Below are positions 19,637 through 28,922 of a DNA stretch of 64,000 bases, in pieces (the stretch's first letter is position 1; each line of letters begins with the position of its first letter). A program made the position numbers and the translations under genes. This stretch comes from Prevotella sp. (GTDB lineage Bacteria; Bacteroidota; Bacteroidia; Bacteroidales; Bacteroidaceae), in contig JAKVJW010000006.1 in the NCBI GenBank assembly GCA_022486815.1, forward strand, positions 1-64,000, in the 5' to 3' direction. The notes under the pieces were generated by a model. The model was not told the DNA's origin, did not search any database, and worked only from the letters and a program-made list of their open reading frames with translations.

Positions 19637-21328
19637 TCAACGGATAGTAGCCTTTTGCAGGAATTTTTGATATTCTTGTTCGTAACCATTGAATACATTA
19701 ATGTCTACTTCTCCATGAATGCCTTGCACACGGCCATCAGGACACAACTGCCAGAAAGCCAACCTTATATCCGGTTTATATTCTCCGTAATGAGCAATCC
19801 AAATATAATAGTTTCGTTTAATGTCAGGAGCACTGTTCAGATATTTATTGACGAATATTTGGTTTATATACAAAATAGGTCTTGTTCCGGTATAGTGCTG
19901 TACGATTCCTAACCAAGTACGGACACGGCTGAAAAGAACTTTTGGTCCTCCCATTTTCCGGATTTGGCTCGGGTAAGGTTCTACATCAAGAACAGGTGGA
20001 AGATCTCCCTTCTCGAATCTTGACCGTTTTAGATAAAATCTCGCTTGCTCTGCCGGGCTGGTATGAATGGAGAAAAAATGGTATGTCCCCACATGGTATC
20101 CGTAGGCCTTAGCTTTTCGGTAGTCGCGGTAATAATACGGATTGAATACATTTATCCCTTCTGTGTTTTTGATGAAAATGAATTTTAGCGGATAGTTGAC
20201 CGTACCCGTTATGGCTTTCTTGCTTATATCGCCGAGATGAGTGATGTGCAGGTTTGCCCAGTCTATCGCATAGTAATGTTTGCGCCGGCGACCTTTGATA
20301 TGTTGATATTTGGAGATGTCAATGCCGTACACTCGATCGGAATTATAGACCAATCGTTCTCCCAGATAGATATTGTTTTTCCATTCGCCTATACGGAGTC
20401 TCTTTTTCCGAGATACGGAAAAGCCGAAACCATTGCGCTTGCCGTCAGTCCAGTGCCCTTCGTAATATGAACCGTCATTGTCCAGATGGGCACCTTGGCC
20501 GTTGGGGAGAAACTGATGGTCAAGTTCTCCTATATACACCCCTGCTGAATCCGGGCGTTCATTCCACTTGATGTGGTCTCTTATAGATTTGCTTGTGCCA
20601 AGGACAATGTATCGGGCTAAAGGTAAGGGTTGACTTATTATGCCTTTGGGTTTCTTTTTCAGGTCAGTTTGAATGATGAGGAAGTGATGGGGCAGAGTTT
20701 TGACAAGGTGACAGTTTTCTTCTATGGTGTCTCCTTTCGTGTTCTTGTATACAACTTTGAAATAGACCTTATACGCGATATGTAATCGGGCACTGTCCTT
20801 CTTCACTTTGTTAAGCGTATTCAACTCCTGTTCAATCTTCCGGTATTGCCTGACCTTCCGTATTCCGTAATCCGCAATCATTCCATATCCTACATCACGT
20901 ACATCGTGTACGTGGGCATAGTATCGGAGATCATCTACGATATTATGCAGACTAATGATCTGATTCTTAAGGGAATCCACGTGAATCTTCAAGAGCTTTT
21001 TTACCTCTTCAGAACTATATTTGTGTCGGACAAGAGAATTGTCGAAAACAGTGAGCAAATGTCCTCTACAGGAAGGAATTAAGGCCCATCGGTCAATCCA
21101 GCATGCAGCAGTATTGAGGGTATCTGTATTGAATGATAGAACAGGACGCCCTTTCAGCGTAAGTTCATAACATGAGATACACTTGACTTTAGCCTCACTT
21201 TTGTGAATTTCTTTATGGTCAACTCTATAAGTTGAAATGACAGCAATCAGGAGAGCTGCCAGTAAGAGTGAGAAACTGGCTATTCCAAGTTTTTTCTTAA
21301 CAGAAACAGGTTTAATCTTTTCTTGCAT
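19637..21328 (-). CDS. Membrane-anchored GH25 (lysozyme-type) protein with central MORN-like repeats
   Basis: N-terminal TM; YEGHWTDGKRNGFGFSV...IGEWKNNIYLGERL; YGIDISKYQ...DWANL...FIFIKNTEG...VGTYHFFSIHTSPAEQARFYL...PPVLDVEPY. Confidence 0.85.
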   Translation of the reverse strand: MQEKIKPVSVKKKLGIASFSLLLAALLIAVISTYRVDHKEIHKSEAKVKCISCYELTLKGRPVLSFNTDTLNTAACWIDRWALIPSCRGHLLTVFDNSLVRHKYSSEEVKKLLKIHVDSLKNQIISLHNIVDDLRYYAHVHDVRDVGYGMIADYGIRKVRQYRKIEQELNTLNKVKKDSARLHIAYKVYFKVVYKNTKGDTIEENCHLVKTLPHHFLIIQTDLKKKPKGIISQPLPLARYIVLGTSKSIRDHIKWNERPDSAGVYIGELDHQFLPNGQGAHLDNDGSYYEGHWTDGKRNGFGFSVSRKKRLRIGEWKNNIYLGERLVYNSDRVYGIDISKYQHIKGRRRKHYYAIDWANLHITHLGDISKKAITGTVNYPLKFIFIKNTEGINVFNPYYYRDYRKAKAYGYHVGTYHFFSIHTSPAEQARFYLKRSRFEKGDLPPVLDVEPYPSQIRKMGGPKVLFSRVRTWLGIVQHYTGTRPILYINQIFVNKYLNSAPDIKRNYYIWIAHYGEYKPDIRLAFWQLCPDGRVQGIHGEVDINVFNGYEQEYQKFLQKATIR

Positions 21329-21387
21329 TTACACGCAAAAGTACATAAGATTTTTGGGATTCATTTATAAAATTCAGAATTTATTGT

Positions 21388-21395
21388 TAACTTTG
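21388..21395 (+). promoter_or_regulatory. Putative TAACTTTG -7 element of the MaoC-like gene
   Basis: TAACTTTG about 50 nt upstream of the start codon. Confidence 0.5.
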
Positions 21396-21444
21396 CAAAA
21401 TCTGAAATCTTGCAACTACAAGTAATCGAATTTAAACATACGAT

Positions 21445-21909
21445 ATGGAAAAATTAGTCATCAATAGTTTTGAAGAATTCTCCGCTCACTTAGGCGAGCA
21501 ATTAGGTGTTTCTGATTGGGTGAAAATTGATCAGGATCGAATTAATCTTTTTGCAGATGCTACACTTGATCATCAGTGGATCCATGTTGATGTAGCCAAA
21601 GCTAAGGAGGAGAGTCCTTATAAGAGTACTATTGCTCATGGTTACCTGACACTTTCCCTTCTTCCTTATCTATGGGGGCAGATCATTCAGGTAAACAATC
21701 TTAAAATGATGGTTAACTATGGTATGGACAAGATGCGTTTCGGCTGTCCTGTTCTTTCCGGTTCCAGACTTAGACTGGTCACCAGTCTGTCTTCAATAGA
21801 GAATCTGAGAGGTATCTGCAAAGTTGTAATTGATTTTAAAATGGAAATAGAAGGGCAGAAGAAGCCTGCTTTGAAAGGGCTGGCGAGTTTCTTGTATTAT
21901 TTCAAGTAA
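21445..21909 (+). CDS. MaoC-like hotdog dehydratase
   Basis: WVKIDQDRINLFADATLDHQWIHVD...KSTIAHGYLTLSLLPYLW. Confidence 0.9.
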   Translation: MEKLVINSFEEFSAHLGEQLGVSDWVKIDQDRINLFADATLDHQWIHVDVAKAKEESPYKSTIAHGYLTLSLLPYLWGQIIQVNNLKMMVNYGMDKMRFGCPVLSGSRLRLVTSLSSIENLRGICKVVIDFKMEIEGQKKPALKGLASFLYYFK

Positions 21910-22017
21910 GGTTCTTATTTCCCAGACAGGTCAGGTTTGGAGACTGAATTTATAATCAGGTAATTCGCATCATTCATATTATATCCGTCTATCTTTCCAC
22001 CGTATGATATCTCTTAG

Positions 22018-22479
22018 ATGATTTATTTTGTAATTGCTGTTACTATTGTCTATATCATTTACATGACATATAAGAAAGGAGAGCCGCTGTCCAGTATCTC
22101 CGAGATTTCTTATGTGGCTAAGCATCATTGGGAATTTATAGCATATATGCTCTTTCTGGCTGTCTATGTCCTCCCGGTAATGTACAAGAAGAGTTCTCCC
22201 TGTACGCGTTTTCTGACCTATTTTACAGCATTGGGAATGCTTATGGCTATTATTACGCCAGTATTCCGTACGCATGGTGCCATTTTTCATGATGTGGGTG
22301 GAGTAATTACCTGTGTGGCCTGTCAAACTTGTATCCTGTTGAATCGTCCGATCTTCCTTTTAGCCTGGTTTCCCTATATTTTCTTTTTTCTTTTTATGAG
22401 AAAAGAAAATCATAGTCACCCGGTGTTTTGGGCAGAGATGACTGTCTTGGAAAATATGTTTATGTATAGTTTGATCTGA
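22018..22479 (+). CDS. Multi-pass membrane protein of unknown function
   Basis: 153-aa hydrophobic ORF with several predicted TM segments and charged loops; start uncertain. Confidence 0.6.
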   Translation: MIYFVIAVTIVYIIYMTYKKGEPLSSISEISYVAKHHWEFIAYMLFLAVYVLPVMYKKSSPCTRFLTYFTALGMLMAIITPVFRTHGAIFHDVGGVITCVACQTCILLNRPIFLLAWFPYIFFFLFMRKENHSHPVFWAEMTVLENMFMYSLI

Positions 22480-22687
22480 TCAGACCATTTTATGCCGTTG
22501 GATGTCTATGGCTGACTTTTTACTCTTTGTATAAGTCTTTGTATGGATTGTCATAGACAGAAAGTCCCTTTCTTATAACGAATACTGGAAATTGCAAGAA
22601 AGGTAATCCTTATTACAATAACGGAGAATCGGCGATAGTTCTAGCTGGCAAATGTCCGGATTTACCCCCAAAGAAGATGAGAATAAA

Positions 22688-22720
22688 AAAGGGAAGTATC
22701 TTTAGTGATATTTCCCTTTT
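22688..22720 (-). terminator. Terminator downstream of the tandem tRNA-Arg genes
   Basis: Minus strand AAAAGGGAAATATC...GATACTTCCCTTTTTTATT. Confidence 0.75.
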
Positions 22721-22721
22721 G

Positions 22722-22795
22722 TGACCCCGCAGGGATTCAAACCCTGAACCTTCTGATCCGTAGTCAGATACTCTATTCAGTTGAGCTACGGAGCC
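22722..22795 (-). tRNA. tRNA-Arg (anticodon ACG), copy 1
   Basis: Minus strand GGCTCCGTAGCTCAACTGAATAGAGTATCTGACTACGGATCAGAAGGTTCAGGGTTTGAATCCCTGCGGGGTCA; acceptor pair 4:69 is U-G. Confidence 0.9.
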
Positions 22796-22823
22796 TAATC
22801 ATTATGTTGCTATCCGGAAAATG

Positions 22824-22897
22824 TGACTCCGCAGGGATTCAAACCCTGAACCTTCTGATCCGTAGTCAGATACTCTATTCAGTTGAGCTACGGGGCC
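22824..22897 (-). tRNA. tRNA-Arg (anticodon ACG), copy 2
   Basis: Same body as copy 1 with acceptor GGCCCCG/CGGAGTC; acceptor pair 4:69 is C.A (mismatch). Confidence 0.85.
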
Positions 22898-23018
22898 TAT
22901 TTTCTTTTAAGCGATTGCAAAGGTACGGTTTTATTTTTTAAAAACCAAATCTTTTCAAAACTTTTTATAACCACTTTTCCCTGTAGTATGGTCTCAGGAA
23001 AAAGTGGTTGGATGTGGT

Positions 23019-25079
23019 TTAAACTTTGATCATCTCTACTGACCGTTTCATAAACTTATCTAAGGCTTCTCCTTTGAGCATGCCGTTCTGAAGAAGGGAC
23101 AGATCGATGAGTTGATGGACAACAGCATTGCCTGCAGCATAGTTATCCAGAATCTTATTTCTCTTTTCACGCTGGTCATTAACAGCCTTTTCGGTATTCT
23201 TGAGATCATCTTTTTCTGCATCCGTGATTTCCTCCGTTTTCTTTTTACTTTGCTCCTGATGGATAGCAGACAGACGAGCCTGACAACCTTTTAATTCACT
23301 AAGGATAGGTTTCAGAGCTGCTGCATTCTCGTTTTCTTCTTCATCAATGATTTTCTTAACCAGTGGATGATCACTATTGATGACCAAAACGTAACTGTCC
23401 GGCATTTCGTTGTAGAAACCCATACCCGGCTGGAAGTGACTCATGGTCTTCATCCGACGCATATATTCACTTTGTGTGATGACAATAGGCTGACTCTTTT
23501 CGCCGAGTGCCTGTACCTCAACCATAAATTGGGCCTTATCTATTTTTGGCATCTGAGAATGAAATACTTCTGTCAGATTGTCACTTTTATCTTTGTCCAG
23601 ATCTGATTCCTTAGGTGCATCCTTAACGATCAAACGGTCAACGACATCTGCATCAACCCTGCTGAATCGTGTCTTCTCAAGTTTCTGTTCCAGCATGCTC
23701 ACCATAGGCACATCCAGTTCGCCGTCCATAAGGAGTACACTGTAGCCTTTGTTCTTGGCAGCCTGGACAAAAGAATATTGTTCATCCTTGTTAGTCGCAT
23801 AAAGATAGATGAGATTACCGTCTTTGTCCGTCTGGTTCTCCTTGACCAAGGTCTTGTATTCATCGAAGGTGAAATGTTTGCCCTCGACATCTTTGAGGAG
23901 TGCAAAGTCTTTAGCGCGATCATAGAAATCTTCACGGGACAGCATTCCGTAGTTGATGAATATCTTGAGATCATCCCATTTCTTTTCATAGTCCTTACGG
24001 TCTGTTTTGAAAATCTCCTGGAGCCTGTCAGCTACTTTCTTCGTAATGTATACGGAAATCTTTTTCACGTTAGCATCACTCTGGAGATAACTGCGGCTTA
24101 CATTCAGAGGAATATCCGGTGAGTCTATCACACCATGGAGCAAGGTCAGGAAATCGGGTACGATTCCTTCGACATGATCTGTTACGAATACCTGATTACA
24201 ATAGAGTTGAATCTTATTGCGTTGTAAGTCTATATTGCTCTTAATACGTGGAAAGTAGAGGATACCTGTGAGTGTAAAGGGAAAGTCTACATTCAAGTGA
24301 ATCCAGAACAGGGGTTCATCTTCCATCGGATATAAAGCCTTATAGAACTTCTTGTAGTCATCGTCCTTCAGTGTTGAAGGCTTCTTGGTCCATAAGGGTT
24401 CGATGTCGTTGATGATGTTATTCTCATCCGTATCAACTTGTTTTCCGTCTTTCCATGTCGTTTTCTTGCCGAAAACGATGGGGACAGGCATAAATTTACA
24501 ATATTTGTTGAGGAGTTCAGTGATCTTTCCTTTTTCAAGGAATTCCTTGCAGTCATCACTGATATGAAGGATAACATCGGATCCCCGATCAGTCTTGTCT
24601 GCCTCTGATATTTCGAACGACGGACTACCATCACAACTCCATTTTACAGCTTTGGAGCCTTCCTTATAGCTTTTGGTTATAATTTCAACCTTGTCACTGA
24701 CCATAAAGGAAGAATAGAAACCTAATCCAAAATGTCCGATAATGGCATTTGCATTATCCTTGTATTTCGTCAGGAAATCACTAACTCCTGAGAAGGCAAT
24801 CTGATTGATATATTTATCAATTTCTTCTTCCGTCATGCCGATTCCCCGGTCACTGATGGTAATGGTTTTTGCTTTCTCATCCAACTTTATATTTACGGTC
24901 AGATCTCCGGCTTCTCCCTTGAAATCACCCTTTTCTGTGAGAGTTTTTATCTTTTGGGTCGCATCGACCGCATTGGATACCATCTCACGCAAGAAGATTT
25001 CATGATCAGAATATAAAAACTTTTTAATAACGGGGAAAATGTTTTCCGTAGTAACTCCAATATTACCTTTCTTTGCCAT
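23019..25079 (-). CDS. htpG: Molecular chaperone HtpG (Hsp90)
   Basis: EIFLREMVSNAVDATQKIK; ISDRGIGMT; IGHFGLGFYSSFMVSDKVEI. Confidence 0.97.
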   Translation of the reverse strand: MAKKGNIGVTTENIFPVIKKFLYSDHEIFLREMVSNAVDATQKIKTLTEKGDFKGEAGDLTVNIKLDEKAKTITISDRGIGMTEEEIDKYINQIAFSGVSDFLTKYKDNANAIIGHFGLGFYSSFMVSDKVEIITKSYKEGSKAVKWSCDGSPSFEISEADKTDRGSDVILHISDDCKEFLEKGKITELLNKYCKFMPVPIVFGKKTTWKDGKQVDTDENNIINDIEPLWTKKPSTLKDDDYKKFYKALYPMEDEPLFWIHLNVDFPFTLTGILYFPRIKSNIDLQRNKIQLYCNQVFVTDHVEGIVPDFLTLLHGVIDSPDIPLNVSRSYLQSDANVKKISVYITKKVADRLQEIFKTDRKDYEKKWDDLKIFINYGMLSREDFYDRAKDFALLKDVEGKHFTFDEYKTLVKENQTDKDGNLIYLYATNKDEQYSFVQAAKNKGYSVLLMDGELDVPMVSMLEQKLEKTRFSRVDADVVDRLIVKDAPKESDLDKDKSDNLTEVFHSQMPKIDKAQFMVEVQALGEKSQPIVITQSEYMRRMKTMSHFQPGMGFYNEMPDSYVLVINSDHPLVKKIIDEEENENAAALKPILSELKGCQARLSAIHQEQSKKKTEEITDAEKDDLKNTEKAVNDQREKRNKILDNYAAGNAVVHQLIDLSLLQNGMLKGEALDKFMKRSVEMIKV

Positions 25080-25328
25080 ATAAATATGATGTTTTAATTA
25101 TGATTCTAATTTGTCTGTTCTGGTCCGTCTTAGGTGAAACCTGCTCTAAGGAGTTTTGATTGGTCTTTAGCGGGTAGTCTTAAGATGGATGACTCTCTAT
25201 TCACTATTGCAAAATATGTGCCAAAAATAGTAAAGGATGTGGAATATTTTTTCATGGCAGGATTTAAGTGCTTTTTTGTTAACAAGCCTATTGAAGAAAA
25301 TGAAACTGGAAAATTGCTTATAAAAAAA

Positions 25329-25358
25329 TCAGGTTCCGACCAAAAGTCAGAACCTGTA
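25329..25358 (-). terminator. Terminator downstream of the 25404 lipoprotein gene
   Basis: CAGGTTC...GAACCTG arms; minus strand followed by ATTTTTTTA. Confidence 0.75.
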
Positions 25359-25403
25359 TTAAAGAATAAGGTTAGAATTTAGTAACCTTTATTATTAGCA
25401 AAC

Positions 25404-25781
25404 TCAGTTGTTTTTGAAAGCCACGATCTCTGTCAGATTCTTGTCCATATAAAAAGTCTGACGGTATTTTGATACCTTTCCGTCATTGAGGGTAATCTTA
25501 TACGTTACGGTGACAAACATCAATGTAGAGGTTGGGACACCATACTGAATGTGTGGATGAAACTCTGGCAATTGACGAGTGACCTCATGCATCTTTTCTA
25601 TACGGCCTTTTGTCACGAGAGAAGTCGAGTCCAGTTTGCCGTAACTATCATCGCTAATGTCTCCATAGACCAGATTCTCATTGAGAAAGTTTCTGATCAG
25701 GACCTTGCTCTGATGCTGTTGACCACATCCCGAAAAGAGGAGTAGGGACAGCGTTAGGATGAAAAAGACTCTTGCTTTCAT
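25404..25781 (-). CDS. Small lipoprotein, unknown function
   Basis: MKARVFFILTLSLLLFSGCGQQ lipobox; 125 aa. Confidence 0.75.
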   Translation of the reverse strand: MKARVFFILTLSLLLFSGCGQQHQSKVLIRNFLNENLVYGDISDDSYGKLDSTSLVTKGRIEKMHEVTRQLPEFHPHIQYGVPTSTLMFVTVTYKITLNDGKVSKYRQTFYMDKNLTEIVAFKNN

Positions 25782-25789
25782 CAGTCTTC

Positions 25790-27244
25790 TTAATTTTTCA
25801 GATTTTTCAAGATAAGGAGCAGATGATCCCAGACCATCTGGACAGTTGGGATATAGAGCATCTCATCCGGTGTATGAACATTCTTCAGGGTAGGGCCGAA
25901 ACTGACCATGTCCAGATAGGGATATTTCTCACTGAAGAGACCACATTCCAGACCGGCGTGTATGCCTCGTACCTTCGGCTCTTTATGGAAGAGTGTTTTA
26001 TATGCTTCAACAGCTACTTTGACAAGTTTGCTGTTCGGATTCATCTTCCAGGCAGGGTAACCGTCTGTCACTTCCACTTCAGCACCAGCCAACTGGAATA
26101 CGGCCTTGATGGAATTGGAAATGTTATCCAGATTGCTCATTACGTTAGAACGCTGGCTTGATACGATAACAACTTTGTCACTGTCAGTCTTTACGCTGGC
26201 TATATTGCTTGATGTTTCCACCATCCAGGAAAGTGCTTTATCCTGGCACATTGCAAAGACACCGTTATCCAAAGCCTGCAAAGCCCGTATCAGAGAGACT
26301 GAAACTTGTTGTGGCATGACAGCCTGGGCTTTGGTTTCTTCAAGATTCCAGACCATTGTAGTATCTGTGACATGAAATTCGTCCTCGACTTTTGCCGTAA
26401 ATTCTTTCCAGTCTGCTTTCACAGCTGTTTCCATGTCTGTAGGGATAGCAAATAGTGCTTTACCGTCACGAGGAATGGCATTGTGCATTTTTCCGGAATT
26501 GAATTGAGCCAGATACAATGTTCCCTTTTCTTGTTCAATAAAGAGGAAACGTGTCAGGATCTTAATTGCATTAGCGCGCTTCTTTTCAATATCGTCACCA
26601 GAATGGCCACCTTTGAGGCCTTTTACCGATGCTTCAAGAAAAGTGTAATTTTCCGGTGCGTTCTCAGTATGAAATTTGAAAGTTGCAATGGTACTTTTTC
26701 CACCGGCACAGGATACGAACAATTCACCCTCATCTTCTGAGTCCAGGTTGATCAAATATTTTCCGGTCATGAATCCTGGCTTCATCCCAATGGCACCTGT
26801 AAGTTGCGTTTCTTCATCGCGCGTGAATACACATTCTATAGGGCCATGTTCAATATCGTCGCTGTCAAGAATGGCTAATTCTATAGCATCACCAATACCA
26901 TCATCTGCACCTAAAGTTGTACCCTTGGCTTTGAGCCAATCACCATCTACATAAGTCTGGATAGTATCCTTGGAAAAATCGAAATCGACATCTACCAATT
27001 TGTCACAGACCATATCCATGTGACATTGCAGGATGACGGTAGGGTAATTCTCGAAACCTTTAGTGGCAGGTTTACGGATCAGTACGTTACCGGTTTCATC
27101 TACTCTTGTTTCCAGATGGTGCTTTTGTCCAAATGTTTTCAGATACTCAATCATTTTTTCCTCATGCTTTGAAGGACGAGGAATTTTATTGATTTCAGCA
27201 AATTGCTCAAAGACACGAGCCGGTTTAAGTTCACTCTTGTTCAT
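25790..27244 (-). CDS. pepD: Aminoacyl-histidine dipeptidase (M20 family, PepD)
   Basis: FAEINKIPRPSKHEEKMIEYL; VILQCHMDMVCDK; GTTLGADDGIGDAIELAIL; GHSGDDIEKKRANAIK; GIHAGLECGLF. Confidence 0.95.
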   Translation of the reverse strand: MNKSELKPARVFEQFAEINKIPRPSKHEEKMIEYLKTFGQKHHLETRVDETGNVLIRKPATKGFENYPTVILQCHMDMVCDKLVDVDFDFSKDTIQTYVDGDWLKAKGTTLGADDGIGDAIELAILDSDDIEHGPIECVFTRDEETQLTGAIGMKPGFMTGKYLINLDSEDEGELFVSCAGGKSTIATFKFHTENAPENYTFLEASVKGLKGGHSGDDIEKKRANAIKILTRFLFIEQEKGTLYLAQFNSGKMHNAIPRDGKALFAIPTDMETAVKADWKEFTAKVEDEFHVTDTTMVWNLEETKAQAVMPQQVSVSLIRALQALDNGVFAMCQDKALSWMVETSSNIASVKTDSDKVVIVSSQRSNVMSNLDNISNSIKAVFQLAGAEVEVTDGYPAWKMNPNSKLVKVAVEAYKTLFHKEPKVRGIHAGLECGLFSEKYPYLDMVSFGPTLKNVHTPDEMLYIPTVQMVWDHLLLILKNLKN

Positions 27245-27335
27245 TTTGTTTTCTATTATTAAAAAAAACTTCTTTTTATCCCTTTTTTATTTTGTCAATT
27301 ACTTCAAAACTATTATCTTTGTCATCGTTTTAGCC

Positions 27336-27545
27336 ATGAAGTTAATTGCAAAAATAAGGAAAATGATTGAAATATTACTATGCAGCGTGTTAATTATTGC
27401 TATCAGTTTTGCTTTGTTAGCGATTAAGTTACTTTTTAAGAAGAACGGAAAGTTTTCCTCTCCACATATTGAAGATAATCCAGCCCTGCGAAAACAAGGC
27501 ATACATTGTGTGCTTGAACAGGATCGTCAAGCTCAGCGTATCTGA
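27336..27545 (+). CDS. Small membrane protein (69 aa)
   Basis: MKLIAKIRKMIEILLCSVLIIAISFALLAIKLLFKKNGKFSSPHIEDNPALRKQGIHCVLEQDRQAQRI*; start placed inside the longer track ORF. Confidence 0.65.
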   Translation: MKLIAKIRKMIEILLCSVLIIAISFALLAIKLLFKKNGKFSSPHIEDNPALRKQGIHCVLEQDRQAQRI

Positions 27546-27619
27546 TTATATATCTGGATAATAAGAAGTTAACTCTGAGAAGCTCGTTTTGAAAAACAAT
27601 AAGAATTAAAATAAAAGAA

Positions 27620-28219
27620 ATGAAAAAGAACATTTTGGGAACCCTGGCCGTAGCTGCGATTGCTGCTCTCGGTATGACATCTTGTAACAAACAGCAGCCT
27701 CAGGTAGAACCTGAATCTGAAAATTCTAAGGCTCCTGCAAGTCTTAAAGTAGCCTATGTAGAGGTTGACTCTATTATGACGCAATATACTTTTGCAAAGC
27801 AATTTTCTCAACTGCTGCAGAAGAAGAGTGTTAATATCCAGAATACCATTAATGCAAAGGGACAGCAGTTACAAGCTGCTGCAGCAAATTTCCAACAGAA
27901 AGTACAGCAGAATGCTTATACTCGTGATCAGGCACAGGCTATTCAGGAAGGACTTCAGCGCCAACAGGCAGATTTGCAGAGTTTGCAACAGCGTTTAGGG
28001 AGTGAGTTTCAAGCTGAGCAGAGCAAATATAATAAAGCTCTGCATGATTCAATCGCTCATTACCTGACCATATATAACAAAGATAAGAAATATTCCATCA
28101 TCTTCAGTAAGAGTGGTGACAATCTTCTGTATGCCAATAAGTCTTATGATATTACCAATGAAGTTATAGCTGGTTTGAATAAAGCTTATAAAGGTAATCT
28201 CAATAAAACAGAAAAATAA
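27620..28219 (+). CDS. OmpH/Skp family lipoprotein chaperone
   Basis: Lipobox GMTSCNKQ; VAYVEVDSIMTQYTFAKQ; Q/A-rich coiled coil; YSIIFSKSGDNLLYANKSYDIT. Confidence 0.88.
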   Translation: MKKNILGTLAVAAIAALGMTSCNKQQPQVEPESENSKAPASLKVAYVEVDSIMTQYTFAKQFSQLLQKKSVNIQNTINAKGQQLQAAAANFQQKVQQNAYTRDQAQAIQEGLQRQQADLQSLQQRLGSEFQAEQSKYNKALHDSIAHYLTIYNKDKKYSIIFSKSGDNLLYANKSYDITNEVIAGLNKAYKGNLNKTEK

Positions 28220-28232
28220 GAGGTGAAGCAGG

Positions 28233-28886
28233 GTGACCAGAGAGGAACGTTATCATTATATTCTCAGTTACTTTAGAAGGACTGAGCCCCATGTAACCAC
28301 ACAATTGGCATTTGGGAGTGCTTTTCAGTTATTGGTAGCTACCTTATTGAGTGCCCAGTGTACGGATAAACGTATCAATGAGGTGACTCCTGAATTGTTT
28401 CGTCATTATCCGGATGCTCGTTCTATGGCAAAGGCTTCGCAAGAGGATATCCTGTCTTATGTCCATTCAGTTAGTTATCCGAATTCGAAGTCACGTCATT
28501 TGGTCGATTTGAGTCGTATGCTTGTTTCTGACTTTGGCGGGGAGGTCCCTTCAGAGCCGGAACAATTGATCAAGTTGCCAGGAGTAGGGCGTAAGACGGC
28601 TAATGTGTTACAGGCTGTCTGGTTTGGTAAAGCAGTGATGCCTGTTGATACACATGTCTATCGTGTCAGTCATCGGATGGGACTGGTTCCGAAGACTGCT
28701 GATACTCCTCGAAAGGTAGAAGATTACCTGACAGGGCATATCCCTTCTGCAGACTTGGCAAATGCTCATCATTGGCTGTTATTGCATGGTCGGTATATCT
28801 GTAAGAGTCAACGTCCTGAATGCGAGAAATGCTTTTTTGAAAAGTATTGCCCTAAACTTTTTGTAGGAAGTAAGTTGGATAAATAA
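28233..28886 (+). CDS. nth: Endonuclease III
   Basis: LLSAQCTDKRINEVTPELF; LPGVGRKTANVLQAVWF; VDTHVYRVSHRMGL; Cys cluster CKSQRPECEKCFFEKYC. Confidence 0.95.
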   Translation: MTREERYHYILSYFRRTEPHVTTQLAFGSAFQLLVATLLSAQCTDKRINEVTPELFRHYPDARSMAKASQEDILSYVHSVSYPNSKSRHLVDLSRMLVSDFGGEVPSEPEQLIKLPGVGRKTANVLQAVWFGKAVMPVDTHVYRVSHRMGLVPKTADTPRKVEDYLTGHIPSADLANAHHWLLLHGRYICKSQRPECEKCFFEKYCPKLFVGSKLDK

Positions 28887-28922
28887 TTTGATTTGAAATA
28901 TTTTTTATAGAATTGATGATTT

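Noticed and set aside
19380-19640. 86-aa minus-strand ORF
   Set aside because: Covers the repeat head and GH25 3' flank; no family, no RBS, overlaps structured repeat.
22705-22941. ORF with duplicated peptide CDPAGIQTLNLLIRSQILYSVELR
   Set aside because: Antisense translation of the two tandem tRNA-Arg genes.
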